From contig NW_027490169.1 in the NCBI RefSeq assembly GCF_050948175.1, positions 620,001 to 684,000 on the forward strand: a stretch of 64,000 nucleotides of DNA, in the 5' to 3' direction. Source of the DNA: Xylocopa sonorina (lineage: Eukaryota; Arthropoda; Insecta; Hymenoptera; Apidae). Below the pieces are notes generated by a model. The model saw only the letters and a list, made by a program, of their open reading frames with translations. It did not search any database and was not told the origin of the DNA. The position numbers and the translations under genes are program-made. Shown in pieces: positions 13,733 through 28,410 of the stretch; position 1 is the first letter of the stretch, and each line of letters starts with the position of its first letter.

Positions 13733-15820
13733 AATAGAGTTCTAACGCTTCTTAAATCGCGATATCGCATCTCATTTCTATGTTTCATGGTAAGATAAAA
13801 TAATCATTGCGAAGTGCCACTTATACCTCGCATGCACTTCAGATGAATGTATATGCGACACTTCCTTGCTAGGAAATAGCGTTTGCAGATGTCTACGTAA
13901 CGAAGCAATAGATTTCTAATGCTTCTTAAATGGCCATATCGCACCTCAATACTGCGTTTCATGATAAGTTATAATATTCATTGGGAAGTGTCATGTTTAC
14001 CTCGCATACACTTCAAATGAATGTAAATACGACACTTCCTTTCTAGGAAATAGCGTTTGCAGATGTCTACGTATAGTAGCAATAGGGTTCTAATGCTATT
14101 TATATCGCGATATCGCATCACATTTCTAAGTTTCATGATTAGATACAATACTCATTGCGCAGTGTCATGTATACCTCGTATTCTCATCAAAAGAATGTAA
14201 ATGCGACACTTCCTTGCTAGGAAAATGCGTTTAAAAGATGTATACGTATCGAAGCAATAGAGTTGTAGTGATTCTTATATCGCGATATCGCATCTCATTT
14301 CTATGTTTCATGATAGGATATAATATTTATTGCGAAGTGCCACTTATACCTACCAAACACTTCAAATGAATGTAAATGCGACACTTCATTGCTAGGAAAT
14401 AGCGTTTGCAGATGTCTACGTATCGCAGAAACTGTGTTCTAGTGCTTCTCAAAACGCGATATGGCATCTCATTTCTATGATTCATGATAAGATATAATAT
14501 TCATAGCGAAGTGTTATGTATACCTCGCAGACACTTCAAATGTATGTAAATGCGACACATACTTGCCAGGAAATAGCGTTTGCAGACGTCTCCGTATCGA
14601 AGCAATGGAGTTCTAATGCTTCTTAAAACGAGATGTCGCATCTCATTTCTATGTTTCACGATAAGGTATAATATTCATTGCGAAGTGTCATGTATACATC
14701 GAATTCACTTCAAAAGAATGTAAGTGCGACACCTCCGTGCTACGAAATAGCGTTTGCAGATGTCTACGTATCGTAGCAATAGAGTTCTAATGCTTCTTAA
14801 ATCGTGATATTGCATCTCATTTCTATGCTTCATGATAATATACAATATTCATTGCGAAGTGCCACTTATACCTCGCATACACTTCAAATGAATGTAAATG
14901 CGACACTTCATTGCTATGAAATAGCGTTTGCAGATGTCTACGTATCGAAGCAATAGAGTTCTAACGCTTCTTAAATCGCGATATCGCATCTCATTTCTAT
15001 GTTTCATGGTAAGATAAAATAATCATTGCGAAGTGCCACTTATACCTCGCATGCACTTCAGATGAATGTATATGCGACACTTCCTTGCTAGGAAATAGCG
15101 TTTGCAGATGTCTACGTAACGAAGCAATAGATTTCTAATGCTTCTTAAATGGCCATATCGCACCTCAATACTGCGTTTCATGATAAGTTATAATATTCAT
15201 TGGGAAGTGTCATGTTTACCTCGCATACACTTCAAATGAATGTAAATACGACACTTCCTTTCTAGGAAATAGCGTTTGCAGATGTCTACGTATAGTAGCA
15301 ATAGGGTTCTAATGCTATTTATATCGCGATATCGCATCACATTTCTAAGTTTCATGATTAGATACAATACTCATTGCGCAGTGTCATGTATACCTCGTAT
15401 TCTCATCAAAAGAATGTAAATGCGACACTTCCTTGCTAGGAAAATGTGTTTAAAAGATGTATACGTATCGAAGCAATAGAGTTGTAGTGATTCTTATATC
15501 GCGATATCGCATCTCATTTCTATGTTTCATGATAGGATATAATATTTATTGCGAAGTGCCACTTATACCTACCAAACACTTCAAATGAATGTAAATGCGA
15601 CACTTCATTGCTAGGAAATAGCGTTTGCAGATGTCTACGTATCGCAGAAACTGTGTTCTAGTGCTTCTCAAAACGCGATATGGCATCTCATTTCTATGAT
15701 TCATGATAAGATATAATATTCATAGCGAAGTGTTATGTATACCTCGCATACACTTCAAATGAATGTAAATGCGACACTTCATTGCTATGAAATAGCGTTT
15801 GCAGATGTCTACGTATCGAA
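13733..15820 (+). repeat. Tandem duplication of a 1,219-bp (7-monomer) unit, second copy shortened
   Basis: The stretch 13,733-14,526 is repeated almost base for base at 14,952-15,745, an offset of 1,219 bp. Diagnostic variants include aagataaaataatcattg, atggccatatcgcacctcaa and tcgcagaaactgtgttc. Copy one continues through two further monomers (14,527-14,870). Copy two lacks them and goes straight to the gaatgtaaatgcgacacttc-attgctatg segment that ends copy one. This is a clean example of duplication followed by loss of whole monomers. Confidence 0.8.
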
Positions 15821-18800
15821 GCAATGGTGTTCTAATGCTTCTTAAAACGTGATATCGCATTTCACTTCTATCTTCCATGATAAGAGATAATATTCATTGC
15901 GAAGTTTCATGTATACCACGTATTCACTTCAAATGAATGTAATGCGACACTTCCTTGCTAGGAAATAGCGTTGGCAGATGTCTACGTGTCGTAGCAATAG
16001 AGTTCTAATGCTTCCCAAAACGCGATATCGCATCCCATTTCGATGTTTCACGATAAGATATAATATTCATTGCGAAGTGTTACGTATTCCTCGCATACGC
16101 TTCTAATGAATGTAAATGCGACACTATCTTGCTAGGATATAGCGTTGGCAGATGTCTACGTATCGGTGAAATAGAGTTCTAATGTTCTCAAAACGCGATA
16201 TCGCATCTCATTTCTATGTTACATGATAAGATATAATATTCATTGCGAAGTGTCTCGTATACCTCGCATACACTTGAAATGAATGTAATTGCGACACATC
16301 CTTGCTTGGCAATAGCGTCTGCAGATATCTACATATCGTAGCAATAGAGACCTAATGCTCCTTAAAACGCGATATCGCATCTCATTTCTATGTTTCCTGA
16401 TAAGTTATAATATTCATTGCGAAGTGTCATGTATACCTCGTATTCACTTCAAAAGAATGTAAATGCGACACTTCCTTCCTAGGAAATATCGTTGGCAGAT
16501 GTCTACGTATCGTAGCAATAGAGTTCTAATGCTTCTTAATACGCAATATCGCATCTCATTTCTATGTTTCATGATAAGATACAATATTCATTGCGAAGTG
16601 CTATGTATTCCTCGTCTACATTTCAAATGAATGTAAATGGGACACTTCCTTGCTAGGAAATAGCGTTATCAGATGTTTAGGTACCGAAACAATAGAGTTC
16701 TAATGCTTCTTAAAACGAGATGTCGCATCTCATTTCTATGTTTCCTGATAAGATATAATATTCATTGCGAAGTGTCATGTATACCACCGTATTTACTTCA
16801 AAAGAACGTAAATGCAACAATTCCGTGCTAGGAAATAGCGTTGGCAGATGTCTACGTATCGAAGCAGTAGAATGCTAATGCTTCTTAAATCGCCATATCG
16901 CATCTCATTTCTATGTTTCATAATATGATATAATACTCATTGCAAATTGTCATGTATAACTCGCATACGCTTCAAATGATTGTAAATGCGACACTTCCTT
17001 GCTGGAAAATAGCGTTACCAGATGTCTTCGTATCGAAACAATAGAGTTCTAATGCTTCTTAAAAAGGGATACCGCATCTCATTCCTATGTTTCATGATAA
17101 GATATAACATTCATTGCGAAGTGTCATGTATACCACGTATTCACTTCAGAAGAATGTAAATACGACACTTCCGTGCTAGGAAATAGCGTTTCCAGATATC
17201 TACGTATCGTAGCAACAGAGTTCTAATGCCTCTTAAAACGGGATACCGCATTTCATTTCCATGTTTCATGATAAGATATAGTATTCATTGCGAAGTGTCA
17301 TGTATACCTCGCATACACTTCAAATGAATGTAAATGCGACACTTGCTTGCTAGGAAATAGCGTTGGCAGATGTCTACGCATCGTAGCAATACAGATCTAA
17401 TGTTTGTTAAAACGCGATATCGCATCTCATTCCTATGTTCCACGTTAAGATATAATATTCATTGCGAAGTGCCATTTATACCTCGTATTCACTTCAAAAG
17501 AATGTAAATGCGACACTTCCTTGCCAGGAAATAGCGTTTGCAGATGTCTCCGTATCGAAGCAATAGAGTTCTAATGCTTCTTAAAACGAGATGTCGCATC
17601 TCATTTGTATGTTTCACGATAAGATATAATATTCATTGCGAAGTGTCATGAATACCTCGTATTCACTTCAAAAGAATGTAAATGCGACACTTCTTTTCTA
17701 GGAAATAATGTTTCCACATGTCTACGTATCGAAACAATAGAGTTCTAATGCTTCTTAAAACGTGATATCGCATCTCACTTCTATGTTTCATGATAAGAGA
17801 TAATATTCATAGCGATGTTTCATGTATACCTCGTATTCACTTCAAAAGAATGTAAATGCGACACTTCCTGGCTAGGAAGTAGCGTTTGCAGAAGCCTACG
17901 TGTCGTAGCAATAGAGTTCTAATGTTTCGTAAAACGCAATATCGCATCTCATTCCTATGTTTCATGGTAAGATAAAATAATCAGTGCGAAGTGTCACTTA
18001 TACCTCGCATACACTTCAAATGAATGTAAATGAGACACTTCATTTCTAGGTAATAGCGTTTGCAGATGTCTACGTATCGTAGGAATGGAGTTCTAATGCT
18101 TCCCAAAACGCGATATCGCATCTCATTTCCATGTTTCATGATAAGATATAATATTCACTGTGGTGTGTTATGTATACATCGTATTCACTTCAAAAGAATG
18201 TAAATGCGACACATCCTTGCTAGGAAATAGAGTCTGCAGATGTCTACGTATCGTAGCATTAGTGTTGTAATGCTTCTCAAAACGCGATATCGCATTTCAT
18301 TTCTATGTTTCATGATAAGATGTAATATTCATAGCGAAGTGCCATGTATACCTCGCACACACTTCAAATGAATGTAAATGCGACACTTCCTTGAAAGAAA
18401 ATAGCGCTTGCAGATGTCTACGTATCGAAGTAATAGAGATCTAATGCTTCTCAAATCGCGATATGCTTCTCATTTCTATGTTTCATGACGAGATATAATA
18501 TACATTGTGGAGTGTTATGTATACCTCGTAATCACTTCAAAAGTATGTAAGTGCAACACTTCCTTGATATTAAATAGCGTTTGCAGAGATCTACGTATCG
18601 TAGCAATAGATTTCTAATGCTTTATAAATCGCGATATCGCATCTCATTTCTATGTTTTATGATAAGATATAATATTCATTGTGCAGTGTTATGTAAACCA
18701 CGTACTCACTTCAGAAGAATGTAAATACGACACCTCCTGCTAGGAAGTAGCTATTGCAGATGTCTACGTATTGTAGCAGTAGCTTTCTAATGCTTCTCAA

Positions 18801-19319
18801 AACGCGATATGGCATCTCATTTCTATGTTTCATGATAAGATATAATATTCATTGTGGAGTGTTATGTATACCGCGTATTCACATCAAAAGTATGTAAATG
18901 CGACACTTCCTTGATAGGAAATGGCGTCTGCAGGTGTCTACGAATCGTAGCAATAGAGTTCTGATGCTACTTAAAACGCGATATCGCATCTCATTTCTAT
19001 GATTCAATATAAGATATATTATTCATTGTGCAGTGTTATGTATACCACGTACTAACTTCAAAAGAATGTAAATACGACACCTCCTTGCTAGGAAGTAGCA
19101 ATTGCTGATGTCTACGTATTGTAGCAGTAGCGTTCTAATGCTTCTCAAAACGCGATTTCGCATCTCATTTCTATGTTTCATGATAAGATATAATATCCAT
19201 TGTGGAGTGTTATGTATACCTCGTATTCACTTCAAAAGATTGGAAATGCGACTCTTGCTTGCTAGAAATTAGCGTTTGCAGATATCTACGTATCGTAGCA
19301 ATGGAGTTCTAATGCTTCT

Positions 19320-22300
19320 CAAAACGCGATATCGCATCTCATTTCAATGTTTCATGATAAGATATAATATGCATTGCGAAGTTTCATGTATACCTTGTAT
19401 TCACATCAGAGGAATGTAAATGTTACTCTTCCCTGCTAGGAAATAGCGTTTGCAGATGTCTACGTATTGTAGCAAGCGTGTTATAATGCTACTTAAAACG
19501 AGATATCGCATCTCATTTCTATGTTTCATGAGAACATATAATATTCATTGCGAAGTATTATGTATACCTCGCATACACTTCAAATGAATGTAAATGTGAC
19601 ACTTCCTTGCTAGGAAATAACGTTTGCAGATGTCTACGTATCGTAGCAATAGAGTTGTAATGCTTCTTATATCGCGAGATCGCATCTCATTTCGATGTTT
19701 GATGATAACATATAATATTCATTGTGCAATGATATGTATACCTCGCATTCACTTCAAAAGAATGTAAATGCGACACTTCATTGCTATGAAATAGCGTTTG
19801 TAGATGTCTACGTATCGTAGCAATAGAGTTCTAAAGCTTCTTAAAACGCGATATCACATCACATTTCTATGTTTCATGATAAGATATAATATTCATTGCG
19901 AAGATTTCACGTATTCCTCGTATTCACTTCAAATGAATGTAAATGCGGCACTTCCTTCCTAGGAAATAGCGTTTGCAGATGTCTACGTATCGTAGCAAGC
20001 GTGTTATAATGCTACTTAAAACGAGATATCGCATCTCATTTCTATGTTTCATGAGAACATATAGTATTCATTGCGAAGTATTATGTATACCTCGCATACA
20101 CTTCAAATGAATGTAAATGTGACACTTCCTTGCTAGGAAATAACGTTTGCAGATGTCTACGTATCGTAGCAATAGAGTTCTAATGCTTCTTATATCGCGA
20201 GACCGCATCTTATATCTGTGTTTTACGATAAGATATAATATTCATTGTGTAGTGTTATGCATACCTCGCATTCACCTCAAAAGAATGTAAACGCGACACT
20301 TCCTTGCTAGGAAATAGCGTTTGCAGACGTCTACGTATCGAAGCAATAGAGTTCTAATGCTTCTTGAAACGGGATATCGCATCTCATTTCTATGCTTCAT
20401 GATAAGATATAATATTCATTGCGAAGATTCATGTATTCCACGTATTCTCTTCAAATGAATGTAAGTGCGACACTTCCTTGCTAGGAAATAGCGTTTGCAG
20501 ATGTCTAGGTATCGAAGCAATAAATTTCTAATGCATCTTAAATCGTGATATCGCATCTCATTTCGATGTTTGATGATAACATATAATATTCATTGTGCAA
20601 TGTTATGTATACCTCGCATTCACTTCAAAAGAATGTAACTGAACGTCCTTGCTATGAAATAGCGTTTGCAGATGTCTACGTATCGTAGCAATAGAGTTCT
20701 AAAGCTTCTTAAACCGCGATATAACATCACATTTTTATGTTTCATGATAAGATATAATATTCAGTGCGAAGTTTTCACGTATTCCTCGTATTCACTTCAA
20801 ATGAATGTAAATGCGGCACTTCCTTCCTAGGAAATAGCGTTTGCAGATGTCTACGTATCGTAGCAAGCGTGTTATAATGCTACTTAAAACGAGATATCGC
20901 ATCTCATTTCTATGTTTCATGAGAACATATAATATTCATTGCGAAGTATTATGTATACCTCGCATACACTTCAAATGAATGTAAATGTGACACTTCCTTG
21001 CTAGGAAATAACGTTTGCAGATGTCTACGTATCGTAGCAATAGAGTTCTAATGCTTCTTATATCGCGAGACCGCATCTTATATCTGTGTTTCGCGATAAG
21101 ATATAATATTCATTGCGAAGTATTATGTATACCTCGCATACACTTCAAATGAATGTAAATGCGACTGTTCCTCGCTAGGAAGTAGCGATTGCAGATGTCT
21201 ACGTATCGAAGCATTAGAGTTCTAATGCTTCTTGCAACGGGATATCGCATCTCATTTCTATGTTTCATGATAAGATATAATATTAATTGCGAGGTGTCAT
21301 GTATACCTCGCATACACTTCAAATGAATGTAAATGCGACACTTCCTTGCTAGGAAATAGCGTTTGCAGATGTCTACGTATCGTAGCAATAGAGTTCTAAT
21401 GCTTCTTATATCGCAAGATCGAATCTCATATCTATGTTTTACGATAAGATATAATATTCATTGTGTAGTGTTATGCATACCTCGCATTCACCTCAAAAGA
21501 ATGTAAACGCGACACTTCCTTGCTAGGAAATAGCGTTTGCAGACGTCTACGTATCGAAGCAATAGAGTTCTAATGCTTCTTGAAACGGGATATCGCATCT
21601 CATTTCTATGCTTCATGATAAGATATAATATTCATTGCGAAGATTCATGTATTCCTCGTATTCTCTTCAAATGAATGTAAGTGCGACACTTCCTTGCTAG
21701 GAAATAGCGTTTGCAGATATCTAGGTATCGAAGCAATAAATTTCTAATGCATCTTAAATCGTGATATCGCATCTCATTTCGATGTTTGATGATAACATAT
21801 AATATTCATTGTGCAATGTTATGTATACCTCGCATTCACTTCAAAAGAATGTAACTGAACGTCCTTGCTATGAAATAGCGTTTGCAGATGTCTACGTATC
21901 GTAGCAATAGAGTTCTAAAGCTTCTTAAACCGCGATATAACATCACATTTCTATGTTTCATGATAAGATATAATATTCATTGCGAAGTTTTCACGTATTC
22001 CTCGTATTCACTTCAAATGAATGTAAATGCGGCACTTCCTTCCTAGGAAATAGCGTTTGCAGATGTCTACGTATCGTAATAAGCGTGTTATAATGCTACT
22101 TAAAACCAGATATCGCATCTGATTTCTATGTTTCATGAGAACATATAATATTCATTGCGAAGTATTATGTATACCTCGCATACACTTCAAATGAATGTAA
22201 ATGCGACACTTCCTTGCTAGGAAATGGAGTTTGCAGATGTCTACGTATCGTAGCAAGCGTGTTATAATGCTTCTTAAAACGAGATATCGCTTCTCATTTC

Positions 22301-25300
22301 TATGTTTCATGACAACATATAATATTCATGTGCAATGTTATGTATACCTCGCATTCACTTCAAAAGAATATAAATGCGACACTTCATTGCTAGGAAATAG
22401 CGATTGCAGATGTCTACGTATCGAAGCAATAGAGTTCTAATGCTTCTTGAAACGGGATATCGCATCTCATTTCTATGTTTCATGATAAGATATAATATTA
22501 ATTGCGAAGTGTCATGTATACCTTGTATTCACTTCAGAAGAATGTAAATGCGACACTTCCTTGCTAGCAAATAACGTTTGCAGATGTCTACGTTTCGAAG
22601 CAATAGAGTTCTAATGCTTCTTGAAATGGGATATCGCATTTCACATCTATGCTTCATGATAAGATATAATGTTAATTGCGAAGTGTCATGTATACCTCGC
22701 ATACACTTCAAATGAATGTAAATGCGACACTTCCTTTCTAGGAAATAGCGATTGCAGATGTCTACGTATCGAAGCAACAGAGTTCTAATGCTTCTTGAAG
22801 CGGGATATCGAATCTCATTGCTGTGTTTCATGATAAGATATAATATTCATTGCGAAGTTTCATGTATTCCTCGTATTCATTTCAAATGAATGTAATTGCG
22901 ACACTTCCTTGCTAGGAAATAGCGTTAGCAGATGTCTACGTATCGTAGCAAGCGTGTTATAATGCTTCTTAAAACGAGATATCGCTTCTCATTTCTATGT
23001 TTCATGACAACATATTATATTCAATGTGCAATGTTATGTATACCTCGCATTCACTTCAAAAGAATATAAATGCGACTCTTCCTTGCTAGGAAATAGCGAT
23101 TGCAGATGTCTACGTATCGAAGCAATAGAGTCCTAATGCTTCTTGAAACGGGATATCGCATCTCATTTCTATGTTTCATGATAAGATATAATATTAATTG
23201 CGAAGTGTCATGTATACCTTGTATTCACTACAGAAGAATGTAAATGCGACACTTCCTTGCTAGCAAATAACGTTTGCAGATGTCTACGTATCGTAGCAAT
23301 AGAGTTCTAATGCTTCTCAAAACGCGATATCGCATCTCATTTCAATGTTTCATGATAAGATATAATATGCATTGCGAAGTTTCATGTATACCTTGTATTC
23401 ACATCAGAGGAATGTAAATGTTACTCTTCCCTGCTAGGAAATAGCGTTTGCAGATGTCTACGTATTGTAGCAGGCGTGTTATAATGCTACTTAAAACGAG
23501 ATATGGCATCTCATTTCTATGTTTCATGAGAACATATAATATTCATTGCGAAGTATTATGTATACCTCGCATACACTTCAAATGAATGTAAATGTGACAC
23601 TTCCTTGCTAGGAAATAACGTTTGCAGATGTCTACGTATCGTAGCAATAGAGTTGTAATGCTTCTTATATCGCGAGATCGCATCTCATTTCGATGTTTGA
23701 TGATAACATATAATATTCATTGTGCAATGATATGTATACCTCGCATTCACTTCAAAAGAATGTAAATGCGACATTCATTGCTATGAAATAGCGTTTGTAG
23801 ATGTCTACGTATCGTAGCAATAGAGTTCTAAAGCTTCTTAAAACGCGATATCACATCACATTTCTATGTTTCATGATAAGATATAATATTCATTGCGAAG
23901 ATTTCACGTATTCCTCGTATTCACTTCAAATGAATGTAAATGCGGCACTTCCTTCCTAGGAAATAGCGTTTGCAGATGTCTACGTATCGTAGCAAGCGTG
24001 TTATAATGCTACTTAAAACGAGATATCGCATCTCATTTCTATGTTTCATGAGAACATATAGTATTCATTGCGAAGTATTATGTATACCTCGCATACACTT
24101 CAAATGAATGTAAATGTGACACTTCCTTGCTAGGAAATAACGTTTGCAGATGTCTACGTATCGTAGCAATAGAGTTCTAATGCTTCTTATATCGCGAGAC
24201 CGCATCTTATATCTGTGTTTTACGATAAGATATAATATTCATTGTGTAGTGTTATGCATACCTCGCATTCACCTCAAAAGAATGTAAACGCGACACTTCC
24301 TTGCTAGGAAATAGCGTTTGCAGACGTCTACGTATCGAAGCAATAGAGTTCTAATGCTTCTTGAAACGGGATATCGCATCTCATTTCTATGCTTCATGAT
24401 AAGATATAATATTCATTGCGAAGATTCATGTATTCCTCGTATTCTCTTCAAATGAATGTAAGTGCGACACTTCCTTGCTAGGAAATAGCGTTTGCAGATG
24501 TCTAGGTATCGAAGCAATAAATTTCTAATGCATCTTAAATCGTGATATCGCATCTCATTTCGATGTTTGATGATAACATATAATATTCATTGTGCAATGT
24601 TATGTATACCTCGCATTCACTTCAAAAGAATGTAACTGAACGTCCTTGCTATGAAATAGCGTTTGCAGATGTCTACGTATCGTAGCAATAGAGTTCTAAA
24701 GCTTCTTAAACCGCGACATAACATCACATTTCTATGTTTCATGATAAGATATAATATTCATTGCGAAGTTTTCACGTATTCCTCGTATTCACTTCAAATG
24801 AATGTAAATGCGGCACTTGCTTCCTAGGAAATAGCGTTTGCAGATGTCTACGTATCGTAGCAAGCGTATTATAATGCTACTTAAAACGAGATATCGCATC
24901 TCATTTCTATGTTTCATGAGAACATATAATATTCATTGCGAAGTATTATGTATACCTCGCATACACTTCAAATGAATGTAAATGCGACACTTCCTTGCTA
25001 GGAAATGGAGTTTGCAGATGTCTACGTATCGTAGCAAGCGTGTTATAATGCTTCTTAAAACGAGATATCGCTTCTCATTTCTATGTTTCATGACAACATA
25101 TAATATTCATGTGCAATGTTATGTATACCTCGCATTCACTTCAAAAGAATATAAATGCGACACTTCATTGCTAGGAAATAGCGATTGCAGATGTCTACGT
25201 ATCGAAGCAATAGAGTTCTAATGCTTCTTGAAACGGGATATCGCATCTCATTTCTATGTTTCATGATAAGATATAATATTAATTGCGAAGTGTCATGTAT

Positions 25301-25706
25301 ACCTTGTATTCACTTCAGAAGAATGTAAATGCGACACTTCCTTGCTAGCAAATAACGTTTGCAGATGTCTACGTTTCGAAGCAATAGAGTTCTAATGCTT
25401 CTTGAAATAGGATATCGCATTTCACATCTATGCTTCATGATAAGATATAATGTTAATTGCGAAGTGTCATGTATACCTCGCATACACTTCAAATGAATGT
25501 AAATGCGACACTTCCTTTCTAGGAAATAGCGATTGCAGATGTCTACGTATCGAAGCAACAGAGTTCTAATGCTTCTTGAAGCGGGATATCGAATCTCATT
25601 GCTGTGTTTCATGATAAGATATAATATTCATTGCGAAGTTTCATGTATTCCTCGTATTCATTTCAAATGAATGTAATTGCGACACTTCCTTGCTAGGAAA
25701 TAGCGT
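19320..25706 (+). repeat. Complex higher-order repeat zone (offsets 870, ~1,217, 2,781 and 3,998 bp)
   Basis: Blocks in this zone are copied several times. Positions 19,320-20,985 match 23,318-24,983 (offset 3,998, 23 monomers). Positions 21,440-22,930 match 24,221-25,710 (offset 2,781, 16 monomers). The attgtgtagtgttatgcata monomer at 20,243 recurs at 21,460 (about 1,217 bp, seven monomers). The agcgtgttataatgctac monomer near 19,990 recurs near 20,860 (870 bp, five monomers). A rare complex change, tgtaactgaacgtccttgc, marks three copies at 20,634, 21,850 and 24,631. Copies are nearly identical, so exchange here has been recent. Confidence 0.8.
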
Positions 25707-26670
25707 TAGCAGATGTCTACGTATCGAAGCAACAGAGTTCTAATGCTTCTTGAAACGGGATATCGCATCTCATTTCTATGCTTCATGATAAGGTTAAATA
25801 TTCATTGCGAAGTTTCATGTATTCCTCGTATTCACTTCAAATGAATGTAAATGCGACACTTCCTTGCTAGGAAATAGAGTTTGCAGATGTCTACGTATCG
25901 TAGCAAGCGTGTTATAATGCTTCTTAAAACGAGATATCGCTTCTCATTTCTATGTTTCATGACAACATATTATATTCAATGTGCAATGTTATGTATACCT
26001 CGCATTCACTTCAAAAGAATATAAATGCGACTCTTCCTTGCTAGGAAATAGCGATTGCAGATGTCTACGTATCGAAGCAATAGAGTCCTAATGCTTCTTG
26101 AAACGGGATATCGCATCTCATTTCTATGTTTCATGATAAGATATAATATTAATTGCGAAGTGTCATGTATACCTTGTATTCACTACAGAAGAATGTAAAT
26201 GCGACACTTCCTTGCTAGCAAATAACGTTTGCAGATGTCTACGTATCGTAGCAATAGAGTTCTAATGCTTCTTGAAACGGGATATCGCATTTCATTTCTA
26301 TGCTTCATGATAAGATATAATGTTAATTGCGATGTGTCATGTATAACTCGCATACACTTCAAATGAATGTAAATGCGACACTTCCTTGCTAGGAAATAGC
26401 GATTGCAGATGTCTACGTGTCGAAGCAATAGAGTTCTAATGCTTCTTGAAATGGGATATCGCATTTCACTTCTATGCTTCATGATAAGATATAATGTTAA
26501 TTGCGAAGTGTCATGTATACCTCGCATACACTTCAAATGAATGTAAATGCGACACTTCCTTCCTAGAAAACAGCGATTGCAGATGTCTACGTATCGAAGC
26601 AATAGAGTTCTAATGCTTCTTGAAACGGGATATCGAATCTCATTGCTGTGTTTCATGATAAGATATAATA

Positions 26671-28410
26671 TTCATTGCGAAGTTTCATGTATTCCTCGTA
26701 TTCATTTCAAATGAATGTAATTGCGACACTTCCTTGCTAGGAAATAGCGTTAGCAGATGTCTACGTATCGAAGCAACAGAGTTCTAATGCTTCTTGAAAC
26801 GGGATATCGCATCTCATTTCTATGCTTCATGATAAGGTTAAATATTCATTGCGAAGTTTCATGTATTCCTCGTATTCACTTCAAATGAATGTAAATGCGA
26901 CACTTCCTTGCTAGGAAATAGAGTATGCAGATGTCTACGTATCGTAGCAAGCGTGTTATAATGCTTCTTAAAACGAGATATCGCTTCTCATTTCTATGTT
27001 TCATGACAACATATAATATTCAATGTGCAATGTTATGTATACCTCGCATTCACTTCAAAAGAATATAAATGCGACCCTGCCTTGCTAGGAAATAGCGATT
27101 GCAGATGTCTACGTATCGAAGCAATAGAGTTCTAATGCTTCTTGAAATGGGATATCGCATTTCACTTCTATGCTTCATGATAAGATATAATGTTAATTGC
27201 GAAGTGTCATGTATACCTCGCATACACTTCAAATGAATGTAAATGCGACACTTCCTTCCTAGGAAATAGCGATTGCAGATGTCTACGTATCGAAGCAATA
27301 GAGTTCTAATGCTTCTTGAAACGGGATATCGAATCTCATTGCAGTGGTTCATGATAGGATATAATATTCATTGCGAAGTTTCATGTATTTCTCGTATTCA
27401 TTTCGAATGAATGTAACTGCGACACTTCCTTGCTAGGAAATAGCGTTAGCAGATGTCTACGTATCGAAGCAACAGAGTTCTAATGCTTCTTGAAACGGGA
27501 TATCGCATCTCATTTCTATGCTTCATGATAAGGTTAAATATTCATTGCGAAGTTTCATGTATTCCTCGTATTCATTTCAAATGAATGTAATTGCGACACT
27601 TCCTTGCTAGGAAATAGCGTTAGCAGATGTCTACGTATCGAAGCAACAGAGTTCTAATGCTTCTTGAAACGGGATATCGCATCTCATTTCTATGCTTCAT
27701 GATAAGGTTAAATATTCATTGCGAAGTTTCATGTATTCCTCGTATTCACTTCAAATGAAAGTAAATGCGACACTTCCTTGCTAGGAAATAGAGTATGCAG
27801 ATGTCTACGTATCGTAGCAAGCGTGTTATAATGCTTCTTAAAACGAGATATCGCTTCTCATTTCTATGTTTCATGACAACACATAATATTCAATGTGCAA
27901 TGTTATGTATACCTCGCATTCACTTCAAAAGAATATAAATGCGACCCTGCCTTGCTAGGAAATAGCGATTGCAGATGTCTACGTATCGAAGCAATAGAGT
28001 TCTAATGCTTCTTGAAATGGGATATCGCATTTCACTTCTATGCTTCATGATAAGATATAATGTTAATTGCGAAGTGTCATGTATACCTCGCATACACTTC
28101 AAATGAATGTAAATGCGACACTTCCTTCCTAGGAAATAGCGATTGCAGATGTCTACGTATCGAAGCAATAGAGTTCTAATGCTTCTTGAAACGGGATATC
28201 GAATCTCATTGCAGTGGTTCATGATAGGATATAATATTCATTGCGAAGTTTCATGTATTTCTCGTATTCATTTCAAATGAATGTAACTGCGACACTTCCT
28301 TGCTAGGAAATAGCGTTAGCAGATGTCTACGTATCGAAGCAACAGAGTTCTAATGCTTCTTGAAACGGGATATCGCATCTCATTTCTATGCTTCATGATA
28401 AGGTTAAATA
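26671..28410 (+). repeat. Two tandem copies of an 870-bp five-monomer unit
   Basis: Positions 26,671-27,540 and 27,541-28,410 are tandem copies with an 870-bp period (5 x 174). Shared diagnostics are gcgttagcag, gagtatgcagatg, gaccctgccttgc and gcagtggttcatgatagg. A partial third copy appears to start at 28,411 but soon changes to other monomer types (gagtttgcag instead of gcgttagcag). A relative of the first part also lies at 25.6-26.0 kb. Confidence 0.8.

Noticed and set aside
26183..26656. 157-codon reverse-strand open frame made of three 58-residue repeats, and similar 60-111-codon frames throughout the array
   Set aside because: These follow from the 174-bp period and the loss of one stop codon in a satellite subfamily. 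They have no independent start, no regulatory context, and vary freely between monomers.
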